Below, piece by piece: positions 1 through 12,164 of a DNA stretch of 64,000 bases. Location of the stretch: contig OY829326.1 of NCBI GenBank assembly GCA_963691655.1, forward strand, positions 37,661,989 through 37,725,988, in the 5' to 3' direction. The position numbers were made by a program, and so were the translations under genes. The notes under the pieces are model-generated. The model searched no databases and was not told the DNA's origin. It was given only the letters and a program-made list of their open reading frames with translations. This stretch comes from Toxonevra muliebris. Taxonomy: Eukaryota; Arthropoda; Insecta; Diptera; Pallopteridae. How positions within the stretch are numbered: position 1 is the first letter of the stretch; the number at the start of each line of letters is the position of its first letter.

Positions 1-1852
1 ATAAATGCATTTCAAATATTCATTACTTGATTGCTAGTGCTATTACTTTGAGATTTAATATCTCATTGTACTAGAATCACAAAAAAAAAAATAAATAAAA
101 TAAACAAATGCATATGTAAGTGGGCAGTTAGTCAGACAAGCAGGCACATAACATTTCACAGTTTATATTTATAGGTGTATTCAAAAATTTAGATTAAAAA
201 TTACCAAGTAGCTTAAATTTAGTTCATGCGCAATTGTAAATTACGTTTTAGCTGTTAAGCCTAATCTTCTGCTGCTCATTAATTTTAATGTATTTTTAAT
301 CGAAAATTACCACACAAAAAAAAAAAAAGCAAACACTGTCAAGGTAATATAGTTTGCTTTGTATAAATAAACCACAATTGCGCTGCTTCACATTTGATGC
401 TAGCGCCCCCGTTGCGATTTGGCTGCTTGTCTGTAAATATTGGCGATGTAGTGACATAATGATCATTGTAGTATTAGCAGAGCCCAGCCAATCAATATAT
501 TCAATTACATACAAGAACACAATAATATTGCTTCTTCTTCTATTGTAAACACTTTAGAAAATTGTTTATTGCTTGTTTAATATTAAAAAAAAAAAAATAA
601 AAATAAAATAAAAGTAAACAGTTAAACTGTTGACGTTCTGTACATAACCAACAATGAAAGCAATTGAAACAGCAATAGCAACAAAAACCAGTAATAGGAA
701 AAAGATTCATTGGTGCACTTCCTTTTTCTTGTGTCGTTTGTGTGAAACAACACAATAAGTTGTAGTTCCCTCTATTAAATATACAGAATTTATTTCTATT
801 ATTCACTTCAATTGTATATGTATGTTGTATTTGCTCATTTTGCCTGTTTTTACATACATACTTACATATATAAACATATTTACTACAAAAAGTATATCCC
901 CTGTCGATAATAATATTAATAATAATGTTGTAGTTATAGCAGTTTTTGCTGCTGCTGTTGCAAACAACAACAAATGAGCTTGAAATAGCAGCATCTATTA
1001 TTTGTGATGCAGCAGAAGTAAGAGCAAAATGATAAAAATGTCATATTGGTAGAAAGCTTTATCAATTTATAACTGTATTTGTGTGTATAACAGTCTATGC
1101 AACTATTTGTCTATCTCTTAGTCTGTCTATCTTTCTATTAAAAACCTGTTTGTCTGTGTTTGTAGTAATCAAAAGCATGATACAATAAAAAAATTGTAAA
1201 TGATTTAATTTCAAATATAGGAAATTAAAACAATTTTCTGTTGTTGCTAATTTAACACTATACTGAAGAATAATCATCATGATGACGTTGGTAATAATTG
1301 ATCTGTCTGGAGTTGACAATCAGTCAGTTAGTCAGACAGTTCATCTTTATGCTTATGTGTATTTTTCGTAATTTTTGCAAATTGTGGTTGAAACTGCTTT
1401 GTGCTGTTGTCAACAGTTACGTTTATATAAAAGTGTTATTTCAATTTTGTAAATTGCTACGTTAGCAACACTGTGCAGTAATTTTCTAAACGTGCATATG
1501 CACAAACAGACGCACTTAGTTATATTATATTCACTTGCAAACGTGCGTGCAAATAGACAAAACCTTTGTTTCTGGTTGACATCACAGAGTTCAGGCAGAA
1601 ATTGCCGTCAAATTGTCAAAATGCACATCAATATTAACAGAAAAATTTATTAATCAAAATTCTTGCTCTGGTTTTGCCTGAAAATAAGTTAATAGATACT
1701 AGTACATTATTGTACTCTCTAGGCAAGTATTTCAATTATATTTGCTTCTATGTCTACAGAAAATTTTGTTTTGGATGCATTAATTAGCTAAAATGTAAAC
1801 ATTCATGTTAATATAAAGTATTTTTCTAACCATTTGCGTATTTACAGCTTAG

Positions 1853-1985
1853 CCCATTACTGCCTAGCGGTGCCAAATGGCATCTTGTCGCTGAGCCGTT
1901 CCTGAGCCAAGTTCACAAACAATTTTTTTTTGTCAAGACACTTTCTTGATCTATCTACTTTGGTTCCCGCTCGTCCTTAAGGGAT
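1853..1985. repeat. Dispersed repeat, copy 1
   Basis: Contains GCTGAGCCGTTCCTGAGCCA followed by a T-rich spacer and a TTTCTTGATCTATCTACTTT block. The same order with few changes recurs at about 49020-49120 in the same orientation. Two diverged copies 47 kb apart indicate a mobile or transposon-derived sequence. No coding content or termini were identified. Confidence 0.6.
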
Positions 1986-2984
1986 TCCACTTACCTATTT
2001 TAAAAACCAGTTCGAGACCAAATCTCACAACTGACCAAAATTCGTTTTTCCAGTTTTTTTAGAAAAATTATTACACTTATTTTAATAAATTTATATTTGA
2101 TTTAAAGACGATTACAACTTGGAATTGTTTCCTTACTGAGGACACCAGACTTATCTAAAGTAACGAATTATTACTTTTATTTTAGCGTTTTAAATCACTC
2201 ACAATATCTACAATTTGCCTAAGTAAGCCAAATTTTGAATTTAGTGGGGAAAAGCTATTAACTCAGATATGATTTCTAATATTTTTAAAACTCCCTTTGA
2301 AAAATAAAGTTTTGTTATAAGGCACCGTTGACTTTAAAGTCCTCACTGAAAACCTTTAAGGGCATTTGTATAATAAAAACCGGTCTTGATTTTATCCTAT
2401 GGTCTGTGGTTTTTTTACGGTCGGGAAAGGGTTTAATTAATGTTTAAACGATATATATTAGTTTACTGTAAAGTAATTCTTAAGCGCAAACTGCGATTGG
2501 CCGTAAGAGTTTAGTTTCATAGACTGGAAAGAAATAAATAAAAGATTTTGTCCAACTTTAGAAAAATGTCTAATAAAAAATGTCACAGGATCTCCATTAG
2601 CCCATGAAAGTTAGGTGAAAAATTCTAATTTTAATAAATAAAAAAAAATATATATAATAAGAAATGACGTTCAAAAAAGACGAATCCTGTCTCGATTTTG
2701 CGAAAATGTTAATGATTTTATGAGAAATAAATGCTGCTAAATATTTAACTGCACAGCTTTCGTTTAAAAAAAACTAAAATGAGTCCCTTCTGCACTCGTC
2801 ACATGATGTGATAACATACATACTTTACGTATTTTTGTTTACTTCATTATAAAAATTTTCATTTCATTCATTCATTCATTGATATGTTCCACAACCATTT
2901 ATGATATATAAATTATGTATTGCATACTTTTATGCTTGTTGTGTCCTATTTTTAATATTAAAAATTTGCCTTTATCAATCAATC

Positions 2985-3430
2985 TGTTTAAGTGCAAAAC
3001 GCATAAATGAAAAATCCGCATAAGTGCACCATTTTTTCAAACCTGAGAGTACTTTTTTAGTCCAACTTTATACACATAAATGCAAAACCCTGATGCTACT
3101 TTTTGAGCCCAACTTTAAAGAATAGAGCGTTAGGTTTTCAAATGAACTTTTATGTATAATACTAATAAAAACAAACATGACAAAAAAAACTTTGTAATTG
3201 AATTCTTTTTTCAATGTTTTTCTTTCAAACTGATCTGTTGTTGACTGATTAATGTATGCAATCCAATGTTTTATTCAATGTTTGTAAAATTGCAATACTT
3301 GTGCACTTACATACTGTTTATATAAATGCAATATTCGTGCACTTATCCGAGGTTTGCTTAAATGGAAAGCATAAGTATACAAAAAATCACAAAACATCCG
3401 ATGTGCATTTATCCGTAGTTTACTGTACTA
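2985..3430. mobile_element. Possible small non-autonomous DNA element with repeated GCATAAGTGCAC motifs
   Basis: Motifs of the type CGCATAAATG and CCGCATAAGTGCACC cluster near 2990-3030. Versions such as CGTGCACTTATCCGAGG and GTGCATTTATCCGTAG are inverted near 3330-3420. The right end reads ...AGTTTACTG followed by TA, which recalls pogo/Tigger-type ends (CAGT...). A matching left terminus was not found, so the boundaries and class are uncertain. Confidence 0.3.
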
Positions 3431-3449
3431 ATAATAAGACTGCATTCTG

Positions 3450-4190
3450 ACGGATGCAATTCACCACCCTTCACCTGTCGGTACGAAATTTTAACATAAC
3501 CACCAACATATTTACATGCAAAATAATAAAAAAGCAGAATACTTTCAGGGTGAAATTTTTAAAATTTAAATTCACCTATATTAATCTGATTATACTTTTA
3601 AAAAAGTTCGGGGTGTAATTCACCACCCTACACCTAGCGGTACAAAAGCTTAACATAACCACCACTAATTTTACATGCAAAATAATAAAAGTGCGGTATA
3701 CTTTCTGATCGTATTTTTAATATTAAAAGTTAACTTTTCTTAATCTGGTTATATCAATAATAAGACAGTATACTTTCGGGGTGCAATTCACCACCCTCCA
3801 CCTAGCGGCACGAAAGCTTAACATAACCACTTTTATATTTACAGACAAAATACTAAATGTGCGGTATACTTTTAGGGTCCTATTTTTAATATTAAAAATT
3901 CTCGTATCTTAATCAGTATATTTTAATGACAAGACTGCAGACTTTTGGGAGTACAATTCACCTCTGTTCACCTGGCGATACGAAAGTTTAATATAACCAC
4001 TACTATATTTACATACGAAACAATAAAAGCGTGGTATACTTTTAGAGTCCTATTTTTAATGCTACAAATTCACCTATCTTAATCAGTATATTTTAATGAC
4101 AAGACAGCATACTTTTGGGGGTTCAATTCACCACCCTTCTCCTGGCGGTACAAAAGTTTAAAATAACCGCCACTACATGTATCTTCAGCT
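3450..4190. repeat. Tandem array of ~160-170-bp units (four full, one partial)
   Basis: Unit starts with a CAATTCACCACCCT-type block at about 3453, 3612, 3780, 3949 and 4119, giving spacings of roughly 159, 168, 169 and 170 bp. Each unit then carries CACCT-GCGGTACGAAAG, TTAACATAACCACC, a TTACATGCAAAATAATAAA-like segment, and TGCGGTATACTTTT near its end. Units are clearly diverged from one another, so the array is old. It is shorter than a typical satellite block but has satellite-like unit length. Confidence 0.8.
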
Positions 4191-5240
4191 ATCCACCTAC
4201 TAATTTGAAAACAACAGAAAAATTGTGATGTGAACACGAAAATAGTTAAAATTACTATAAAAGTAGTTATAAAAATTAAAAAAAATTTGCCTAAAAGTAT
4301 GCAACTTATTTCTACTTAGTTTTAATTGGTAAACATAAATTTTAAAATTCTTCGCGCAACAGATTTGAAATAGAGCTTATTTCAAAACATTTAAACATTA
4401 TTCAAAACTCTTTAGTGTAGAACCAAATTGTGTAAAAATGAGTTAAAAATTTATTTAATTCAAAAGTGAAAAGTCAGACTCTTACCGAAATAATTTGTAA
4501 TAATGTTGTAGGCCTCGAAAATATTTAAATCGTCAGGCTGTATTTAGATGATACCTGAAATAAAAAGCCTCCGAAAAGTTTAAGAAAAAAAAATTCTTTC
4601 ATTTAAGATATTTTTATAACTACGGAAAACTTATCCTTCTTTTTAGTTTATCATCAAAAAATGTAGTGAAATTAAGTGAACTTATGTAGGTACTCCGTGT
4701 GAACATAGTGCATTCTTTGTAAAGCTTTAATATATCTGAGATTGTGAAATATCCCAAAATAAAGCGGAATAAAAGAATTTATTTTTTCCAAACTTTGGTG
4801 TTTAATTTTTTCACGTTGAAACATAATAGCGCGGCAGCATATGTTTGTAGCCAGCAGCAGCAACATGTGTAAAACTTTGTGTAGTACATTGCAGCGGTTT
4901 CATCGTACAGCTTTACTTTACTACAGTTTACAGCGTGTATATGCTATATATTGTAAATCTGAAAATATATATGTGTTCCTGTTACAAAATAAATGAACAT
5001 ATATACACAAAACTGCCAGCAGCAGTAGCAACAGCAAAAGCAGCTTTATGATATGTAAACACTATTGAAATATTTGTGTCTGCATGTGTATGTGTGTGTG
5101 CATGGAGTAATCAAAAAGAAACGAAGTAGTGCAAACTGTTGCAAATTGCATTTTGTGCGATGCAAGAAAGTCTTGTTTTGTAAAAGTTAAATTGAATAGA
5201 AATTCCATACTAATTATTTCCTTCATTAAGAAATTCATGT

Positions 5241-5255
5241 CACTCATACGACGTG
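5241..5255. repeat. CACTCATACGACGTG 15-mer, copy 1
   Basis: The same 15-mer occurs at 32807-32821, where it is the right arm of an inverted repeat. It may mark a dispersed element end. A GA microsatellite follows at 5270-5282. Confidence 0.45.
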
Positions 5256-5569
5256 AACACCCAATGAAAGAGAGAGAGAGAGAACAAAATTTATATAGCC
5301 TACCTTAAATATACTTAAAAAAATTTTGTTTTAAATATTAAAATAAAAAAATGGAAAATATAAAAATCTGCCTGCCATTTATAATCGCAATTGTTGTTGC
5401 TTGCTGCATCAGAATTTAAATCAAAAAGGATTTTTTTTATTTTGTTTTTTTTTTTAATTTTTTATTTTTGTTTTTTTTTTTTTACACCACAATAGTCTCT
5501 CCCAAATGTTACCCTATGGAGAAATTAACAAACGTTTAAATGCAAAACGCAAGCATAATTCCCTTTACG

Positions 5570-5990
5570 ATTGCAATTCTCGTTATTGTTGTTGGTCTTG
5601 CTGCTGTTGCTATTACTGTTGCTATTGCTGTTGTTGTTCTTGCTACTGTTGTTGATGGCGGTTTTTCTTTTCTTTTTTTTTTACACATACTCAAACTCTT
5701 ACTGTCACTACGGCTACAACTACGATTACTATTGTTGCTACTGCTGCTCCTGCTGCTGTTTTCATTTGCTGTTACTGTTATATTTTTGATTGTTAACGTT
5801 GTTGTTGTTCTTTTTGTTTTTGGTTTGTATTTTGCGGTATTTTTGGCGTGTCTTCTGAAACATTTTGTTGTTGTTTTTGTTTTTAATTGCTCTCTTGAGA
5901 AATTGTTCTTGACTTCAGTAAAAGCAGCAGCAACAGAAGCAACAGCAAAAGCAAAAAAGAACCCAAAACAACACCACAAAAAAAAAAAAA
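5570..5990. repeat. Trinucleotide-rich low-complexity tract (CTG/GTT, then CAR)
   Basis: The tract is dominated by imperfect TGTTGTTGCT-type repeats to about 5830 and AAAGCAGCAGCAACAG-type repeats near 5925-5970. This composition leaves long open frames on both strands (leucine/valine-rich one way, serine/arginine/threonine-rich the other). These are a by-product of repeats lacking stops, not genes. Confidence 0.75.
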
Positions 5991-6589
5991 AAACACAATG
6001 TAAAAACCACAAATGGCAAAGTAAACAATGAAATCAAGTTAACTGACAGTCAAGAGATAGCTATGTCACTTTAGCGTGTGTCATGTGTCATAACGACAAA
6101 AAAGAACAAAAACGATGGTTGAAAAAAGATGCCAGTAAATAAAAATGTTACGGTGGTTTTCGCAAAATGTACATCAAAACTCATGCATATATGGGTTTGA
6201 GACAATAACTACAATAATAACAACAAAAAGTAATAAAGTGGTTATATTTTTAAGAGGAAAAGTAGTTCTAAGTAGATAGTTGTGGTGGTGACTTCTTTTA
6301 CTGCCACGTACATACATACATACATACTTATATATGTAATAAACTGACACCCAGCAACCAGCATGTTAGTTCTGAAATTAATTCACAAGCTAACTTCAAG
6401 ATTAACTTCATAGTAATGAACCTTAAGTACTGATTGTGTTGAAACTTCCAGAAGGATAATAACTTTCAGACGTTAATGCCGATCTTAAGATTATAGTTCG
6501 TTTCAAAAAATTTATTATATCGACCCTAGTGTATCAAATACTTCATTCGTAAAGTGTCATCCATCATTATTTCGTGAAAGAATTAATGA

Positions 6590-8460
6590 ATTTTACATAA
6601 CGATCCCACTCAAATAAAATTAACACTTTTGAATTTACGTAGTTAGTTGACAATAAATTTGTATTAAAAGCTATACAGATACTTCAGATACTTTATTGCT
6701 AAACTTAAATGGTTCTGACGAGTAATTGTTACCAGATTTGTTAGAACTAAAGAATAATTGCGAGTGACTGGGTTAAAATTTATTTGTGTAAAAGTGGCTG
6801 GAAACTGGCATAGAAGTTATTAGAAAAAAACATGCAATTGTTATCAAATTCGATAAAACTGGAGAATAATTACAGCAACTTCTTAAAAATTTCGAGTAAT
6901 TAAAATTATTAAACTAACGAGTAATTGTCCCAAAATTGATTACAACTAAACTAACAAGAAATTCCAACGGAACTGTAAAAAATTACGAGCAACTTGGGTA
7001 AAGTTGGCAAATAATTACGCCCAAATTAGTTAGACTAACGAGTAATTGCTTCCAACTTTATTAGAACTAACGATTACTTGCAGGCGGCATGGTTGAAATT
7101 AACTTGGTTAATTGTGCCAATAAATTGCTACTGAAATGGAAAGAATAACGAGTAATAGTAGCTAAATTCATTCGAAGTGACGAGTGATTGCAATCAACTT
7201 AGTTATAACTAACGAGAAACTAACGGCGATTAAATTGATAAGATATAAGCGAGTAATAGCTTTTTGTAACTAATTGCATTTATATACTATTATAACTGAA
7301 CTTTGTTAGCACTAACAAGTGAATGCGAACGACTTGGTTAGAACTTACGGGTAGTTGTTAAAATTTAACTGGGTAAAACTGACGAATAATTTAAATTTGT
7401 TAGAAATAACGGGTAATAGTAACCAAGTTCTTTCGTACTGTCGAGTAATTGCCATTATTTATAATAAAACTGACGAGAAATTGTACAAAAAATTGTTATA
7501 ACTAATCTGGTAAATATTTCCGACTGAATTGAAAAAATTTGCAAACAATTTGGGTAAAACTGACGAATAATTACGACCTTCTTGGTTAACACTAACAAGT
7601 AATAGGTTCCAACTCCATTAGAGCTGTTAATTAAATTCAGCTGACATGTTTGAAATTGCTTTGAGGAAAAGTAGGGCGCAAGTAATTGAAACGAAAAGAA
7701 TAACGAGTAATAGTAACTAAATTCGTTCAAACCGACGAGTGATTGCAATCGACTTAATTAAAACAACTAAGACCTAGTGACTAGTTTGAATCAAATTGAA
7801 TAAAAGTAATCAATTTTTATAAATAGATATACACCTCAGAAATGGACTAGGTAAACATCGACGAGTGAATGCAGTCAACTTGGTATGTCTTTCAGCTAAA
7901 ATTTTCCAGAGTAAAACTGACGAGTAATTTTAATTGAACTTGTTAGAAATAGCGAGTTTCAGTCACCAACTTCTTTCGAACTGACGAGTAATTGCGACCA
8001 TTTGGAGAAGAACTAATGAGAAATTGCACCCAAACCTAAAAAACTGAACTTATAAATATTTACATTCGACTTGACATGTAATTCAGACCTTCATACTTTA
8101 TTGCTAGGCTTGGTTAACACTGTAGAGTGAATAGAATCGACTTAGTTAGATTGAATTGACGAATTGTTGCAGGTGACGCTTGGGATATAAATAACGAGTA
8201 ACTATTACAAACAGAAGTTAATCTAAACTATCAAGAAATTCCGACCGACTTTGGAAATATTATGAATTATTAAAACCAGTTTGGTTGAAACTGACGAGTA
8301 ATTGCAACCAACTTGGTGAAGATTTACGAGTAATAGCTTCTAATAAATAGTTATAACATACTTTATTACTGACAAATAATTGCGGCCAAATTACGTAAAA
8401 CAGATTGCAGTAGAAAAAAAAAATAACGAGTTAAAGTCAGTAACACATTTTGAATGAAAT
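6590..8460. repeat. Decayed GAGTAATTGC array, left block
   Basis: The block consists almost wholly of imperfect units of about 30-40 bp with the consensus ACTAACGAGTAATTGC followed by RACCAACTTGGTTA. A longer composite (AACGAGTAATAGTARC, then TTCGTTC, then GACGAGTGATTGCAA, then AACTAACGAGAAA) recurs at about 7152, 7407, 7701 and 7953. This suggests a secondary ~250-295-bp period. Units are strongly diverged. Related units reappear after exon A. Confidence 0.75.
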
Positions 8461-9439
8461 CTTTTCCCAAATATTTGCTTGCTGGGCAACTCTTAACTTT
8501 AAACATCACACAAACACATATACATGTATTACAAATACAAATTCTCGCTGTAATGTCGTTACGTTTATTGCTACTATAATGTTGTGTATATAAAAGTGTA
8601 AATAAAAATGAGGAAAGTCACGAAATTGTAACACCTTTGCTCAATATTAAAATGCACTTAATCATGCCCACCACATTTTTCTTGTCTTGCGTATGTTGTA
8701 AAATTCTGTTTCGAAATCAAATTTTATGCGTAGTGAAAACGACCTTTATAGCCTGCGCAACTCATCTTTCATCTAAAATAGTGTTAAAGTCATAAAAGTT
8801 TAAAAGAAGGAACTCATACATACTTTTTATGTATCATGAGGCTGTTGCTTAAATTGCCTTAAAGCTGATTTTTTTTTTTGTAGCATACTTTTAAGCATAT
8901 ATATATATTAAAAATTTAATATTTTTCGTTTGTTATTTTAGTCACGTTTTTATAACTAAACTAACAAAAACTGGGACCAAGTTTTAGAACTTTACCTTTT
9001 GTGAAATTCCCACATTGTGAAAATTATACGAGCTGATATCATTGTAGATTAAAGAAGACATTTTTATTAGCGCGCCGAAAACTAGGCAATTTTTTGAAAT
9101 TGCTTTAATTTTTTAATGTAACAAAATTTATATTGTTGTAAAATATCACTGCTAGTTAAAGCGAAAACAGTTTTTTATATTTCGATGGTAAATCGAATTG
9201 AAACAACTTTAAAAAATTTAAAATTGTTTACTTGTTACAAACACAAAAAACACTTGCACATTCTTATTTGGGTCACATATACACTTATGCATACATACAT
9301 ACACATGTATGCATTCAAATAATTGTCAGCTTACAAAAATAAGGACAAATATTTTTTATTTTGTACTAAGGAGCAGGTAAAAAAAATTTTCAGAAAAGTT
9401 ATTGTGTTATTCACACATGTATACACATATGTAAATGCG

Positions 9440-9455
9440 CACACACACACACACA
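9440..9455. repeat. (CA)n microsatellite
   Basis: Eight uninterrupted CA dinucleotides. Other short simple runs include GAA at 19201-19218, CA at 23089-23106, GTT at 30192-30214, ACA at 38068-38087, T20 at 43170-43189 and T25 at 44886-44910. Confidence 0.9.
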
Positions 9456-10122
9456 TAAACAGAATTGTATGCTATGAGAAAGTGCAAGCTATAGAAATCA
9501 GACATGTAAAATGAAAATAAAAGCACCTGACAATTTTCACTTGTACTCTACTCTCATCACACCCTGTCAAGCTTCTCGCCCTCACACACACTGCAGCGGA
9601 AGAGAAAGCAATTTAAATAAAACAACAACATAACAAAAAAAAAGAAAGTACGGAAAAATCATTACATACTCTGAAGCGCATAATTTAAAAATACGAAATG
9701 TGAAGAAAACATAAATCTAAACATGAAAATATGGAAAAAAAAAAACAAATATTGTCGCAAGCAAACAAACAAAAATTCAAAATGACTCATGACAAGAAAA
9801 ACTATAGCAACAATACCATAATTTCACACTTAAACCTTAGTATTGTTACTTTCGCAAAACCCTCAAAGTATGCAATACATTTATGTACCACTGTGTATTT
9901 CCAGGTATATGTAGGAGCATGTGTGCGTAATTTTTCATAGCTCCTTATATTTCCATGATTTATTACAACCTACCACTAACAATTGTGACTTTTACGCAAA
10001 CTTGGCAAAAAAAAAAAATATCATATTCGAGTTTACTCTTTTTATATTTGTGCAACTTTTCCAAAACCAAAAAAAATCCCACTTTTATTAAATATTTTTT
10101 CTGTTTTTCATTTTACTTTCAG

Positions 10123-10305
10123 GATCATAAACTAAAACACATGGCAGAATTGCAGCAATCTGTGGTTACCGATCAGGAAACACGTCATCAGATTCAAACA
10201 CAAATTCTACAATGGGAAGAGAATCTCGAACGTTTGCATTGTGAGCAATTTCGTTTACGTTGCTACATGGCATCACTGCAAAGTGGCGAATTGCCAAATC
10301 CTAAG
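10123..10305 (+). CDS. sif: still life (sif)/Tiam-like Rac GEF, internal exon A: coiled-coil of PHn-CC-Ex module
   Basis: Internal coding exon of 183 nt (61 codons, phase 0 at both ends). The acceptor is a pyrimidine-rich tract ending TTTACTTTCAG and the donor is AAG|GTGAGT. The peptide starts [12 protein letters not shown], continues through the heptad-like stretch [20 protein letters not shown] and ends [13 protein letters not shown]/Tiam proteins are Dbl-family exchange factors that activate Rac at membranes and synapses. Their N-terminal PH domain is followed by a coiled coil and an Ex segment that bind membrane-associated partners, and this exon fits that coiled coil. It must be spliced at both ends: reading into the donor intron gives a stop after about 17 codons, and upstream reading is low-complexity. 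No promoter or start codon is expected here. Drosophila sif is the closest family member I recognise; the assignment is from memory of the family, not an alignment. Confidence 0.9.
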
Positions 10306-10389
10306 GTGAGTGATACATACCGCATATGTACATTACATGTGCAATGGCTTAAGTAAAAAAGTAGTACTTTATTGATGGTCTAAGAACAC

Positions 10390-11265
10390 TGGTTACTATT
10401 TTCTTAGAACTGGCCGAACAACTTGTTTACACTAACGAGTATTGCTGACTAACTTGATTAGAAAACTATGGCATAAAATAACAAGTAATTTTAATTGAGT
10501 AATTGGGACTGAATACGTGAAGTACTTATCTAAAATTGAATAGTAATTGCAACGACCTTGGTTGAATCTAACGAGTAATTGCAATAACTTTGTTGAAACT
10601 AGCGAGTAGTTGCAACTGGCTTGGTTAAAATTAACGTGAAATTGTTTGTATTAGTTAAAATTAAGGAGTAGTTACGGCCACTTAGTAAAAATCAATAAGC
10701 TGTCGACGAACTTGACATTAACGAGCAATTGGTTGTAAATGGCTTTATTCAATCGATTAGTTATGACCAAATCAACTAAAACAAAGAAGTAATTACGATC
10801 GATTTATGAAATTAGGACAGACATGAAGGTGGGACGACCTTGATTGGATGTAATGAGTTAATTGGAACTAATTAAAAGTTGAGGCAGACTTGGATAAAAT
10901 TAACAAGTAATTGCAGCCGCTTGATTAAAACTAACGATTATTTACGACTAAATCAGTTGAGTTAAATCTAACTAGTGATTTCAACGAGTTGGTTTATTTC
11001 AACAAGGCCGAACTTGTTTGTGATTAACTGGGTTGGAACTGAGTAATTCCAACGAGTTCGTTGACATCAGAAAGTAATTACAATACACAGAATTCAAATT
11101 ATTGAACAATTTTCTATAACTTGGTTGAAACTAACGAGTAGTTGCGACTGAATAAGTTTGTAACTGCCAACGTAGAATCTAATGTGTAATATAAATGAGT
11201 TAGTTGAAAGTAACGAGTAGTTTCAGCAACTTTAGAGCTTAGAACTGAAAATGAGCTGGACTAAA
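10390..11265. repeat. Decayed GAGTAATTGC array, block right of exon A
   Basis: Carries the same core as the block at 6590-8460, for example CTAACGAGTAATTGCAA near 10570 and CTAACGAGTAGTTGCGAC near 11130, interspersed with CTTGGTTAAAAT-type segments. It begins within about 100 bp of the exon A donor and is interrupted by a LINE fragment at about 11280. Confidence 0.7.
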
Positions 11266-11289
11266 CCAAAGCACTCAGTCTCAAAGACC

Positions 11290-12150
11290 ATTGTACTATA
11301 CTCAAGTTAGAGGCCAGTAGAAGAAAGTAGAAAGACAGGAAAGATATGTGAAGGGATAAATGGGAAGAAGATAGGTCTTATATCTGTCAACCTCTAATTT
11401 CTTTGTTTCACCGACGAACCTTAGAAGCTCAGGAAGAAGGAGAGTATGAATATTATTCATACTCAAGAAATCACCACCTCTTCTCAGTTTCAGAAGAAGT
11501 TCCGCTGATTTCCTGTTAGGTTGTCTCACGAAGCACTTTGCGGTTCTGCAGGAGTCAAGCTAGGACCATCTTTCTCTATGGATAGAACCCACAAAATCGT
11601 TGATCTAACGCATGATCTCCCCAGAACTTATGCCAAGAAAAGGATCCGGTCCCACGGTGCAATTGCAGAACCTTTATGAACTAGTTCATCTGCTAATTTA
11701 TTCCATTCAATATCCAAGTGTCTTAGAACCCATATAAGGCATAACTTTTGTTTTGCGACACTATTTAGTTTTGTCTTACACCCGCTGACTAATTTTGAAG
11801 AGCTGATAGAGTTAGCAAGGGCCTTCAGTAGAGTTTGGTATTCACTGCAGATGCCCATGCACTTCCCACGCCATCTCCTCTCAATTATCCAGCCCGCCAC
11901 TTTCAGGATAGCAAAAACCTTTGTCTGTCGCCATCTGTCCAATAAGAAAAAGAGTACTTGATCTCATCGTCCAAGTACCAACCGGATCCAGTACGGTTTG
12001 AGGTTTTGAATCCGTCAGTACAGAAGACATAACGGAGATCCCAGAGTACGATGTCTGGGCTTAACCATTGATCACGTTCAGGGAACGTGACATCGTATCT
12101 TCTTCAGAAGCGGATACAAGGCACATGATTGTCCACGGGCATCAAGAACA
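11290..12150 (-). mobile_element. LINE (non-LTR retrotransposon) RNase H fragment, degenerate
   Basis: Read on the minus strand, the segment around 12000-12030 gives a TDGFKTS-like start of an RNase H domain (family motif TDGSK). Positions 11628-11942 encode an open stretch ending LIWVLRHLDIEWNKLADEL, which resembles the WVPGH...GNE-ADELA end of LINE RNase H domains. Further downstream, 11302-11529 is a C-terminal remnant. The frame is broken by several stops and shifts. It sits inside the GAGTAATTGC array, so it inserted after the array formed. RNase H-bearing LINEs include the I, R1 and LOA clades; the clade is not resolved. Confidence 0.6.
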
Positions 12151-12164
12151 GTGGGCACTGTACT

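Larger units (their letters stand above)
1..10122 (+). other. Intron (or upstream transcribed region) of the sif-like gene, left part
   Basis: The acceptor at 10121-10122 and its phase-0 exon show that this is intron at least immediately upstream of exon A. No coding exon of the family was recognised to the left, so the preceding donor lies outside the window or was missed. The sequence is AT-rich with many A and T runs. Positions 1-1850, 4200-5540 and 8470-10100 contain no feature I can support beyond short homopolymers and microsatellites; the structured parts are listed separately. Confidence 0.7.

Noticed and set aside
5536..6031. Overlapping long open frames on both strands (about 160 codons each)
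   Set aside because: They arise from imperfect GTT/GCT and CAR trinucleotide runs that lack stops; there is no domain, no conserved-looking segment and both strands are equally open.
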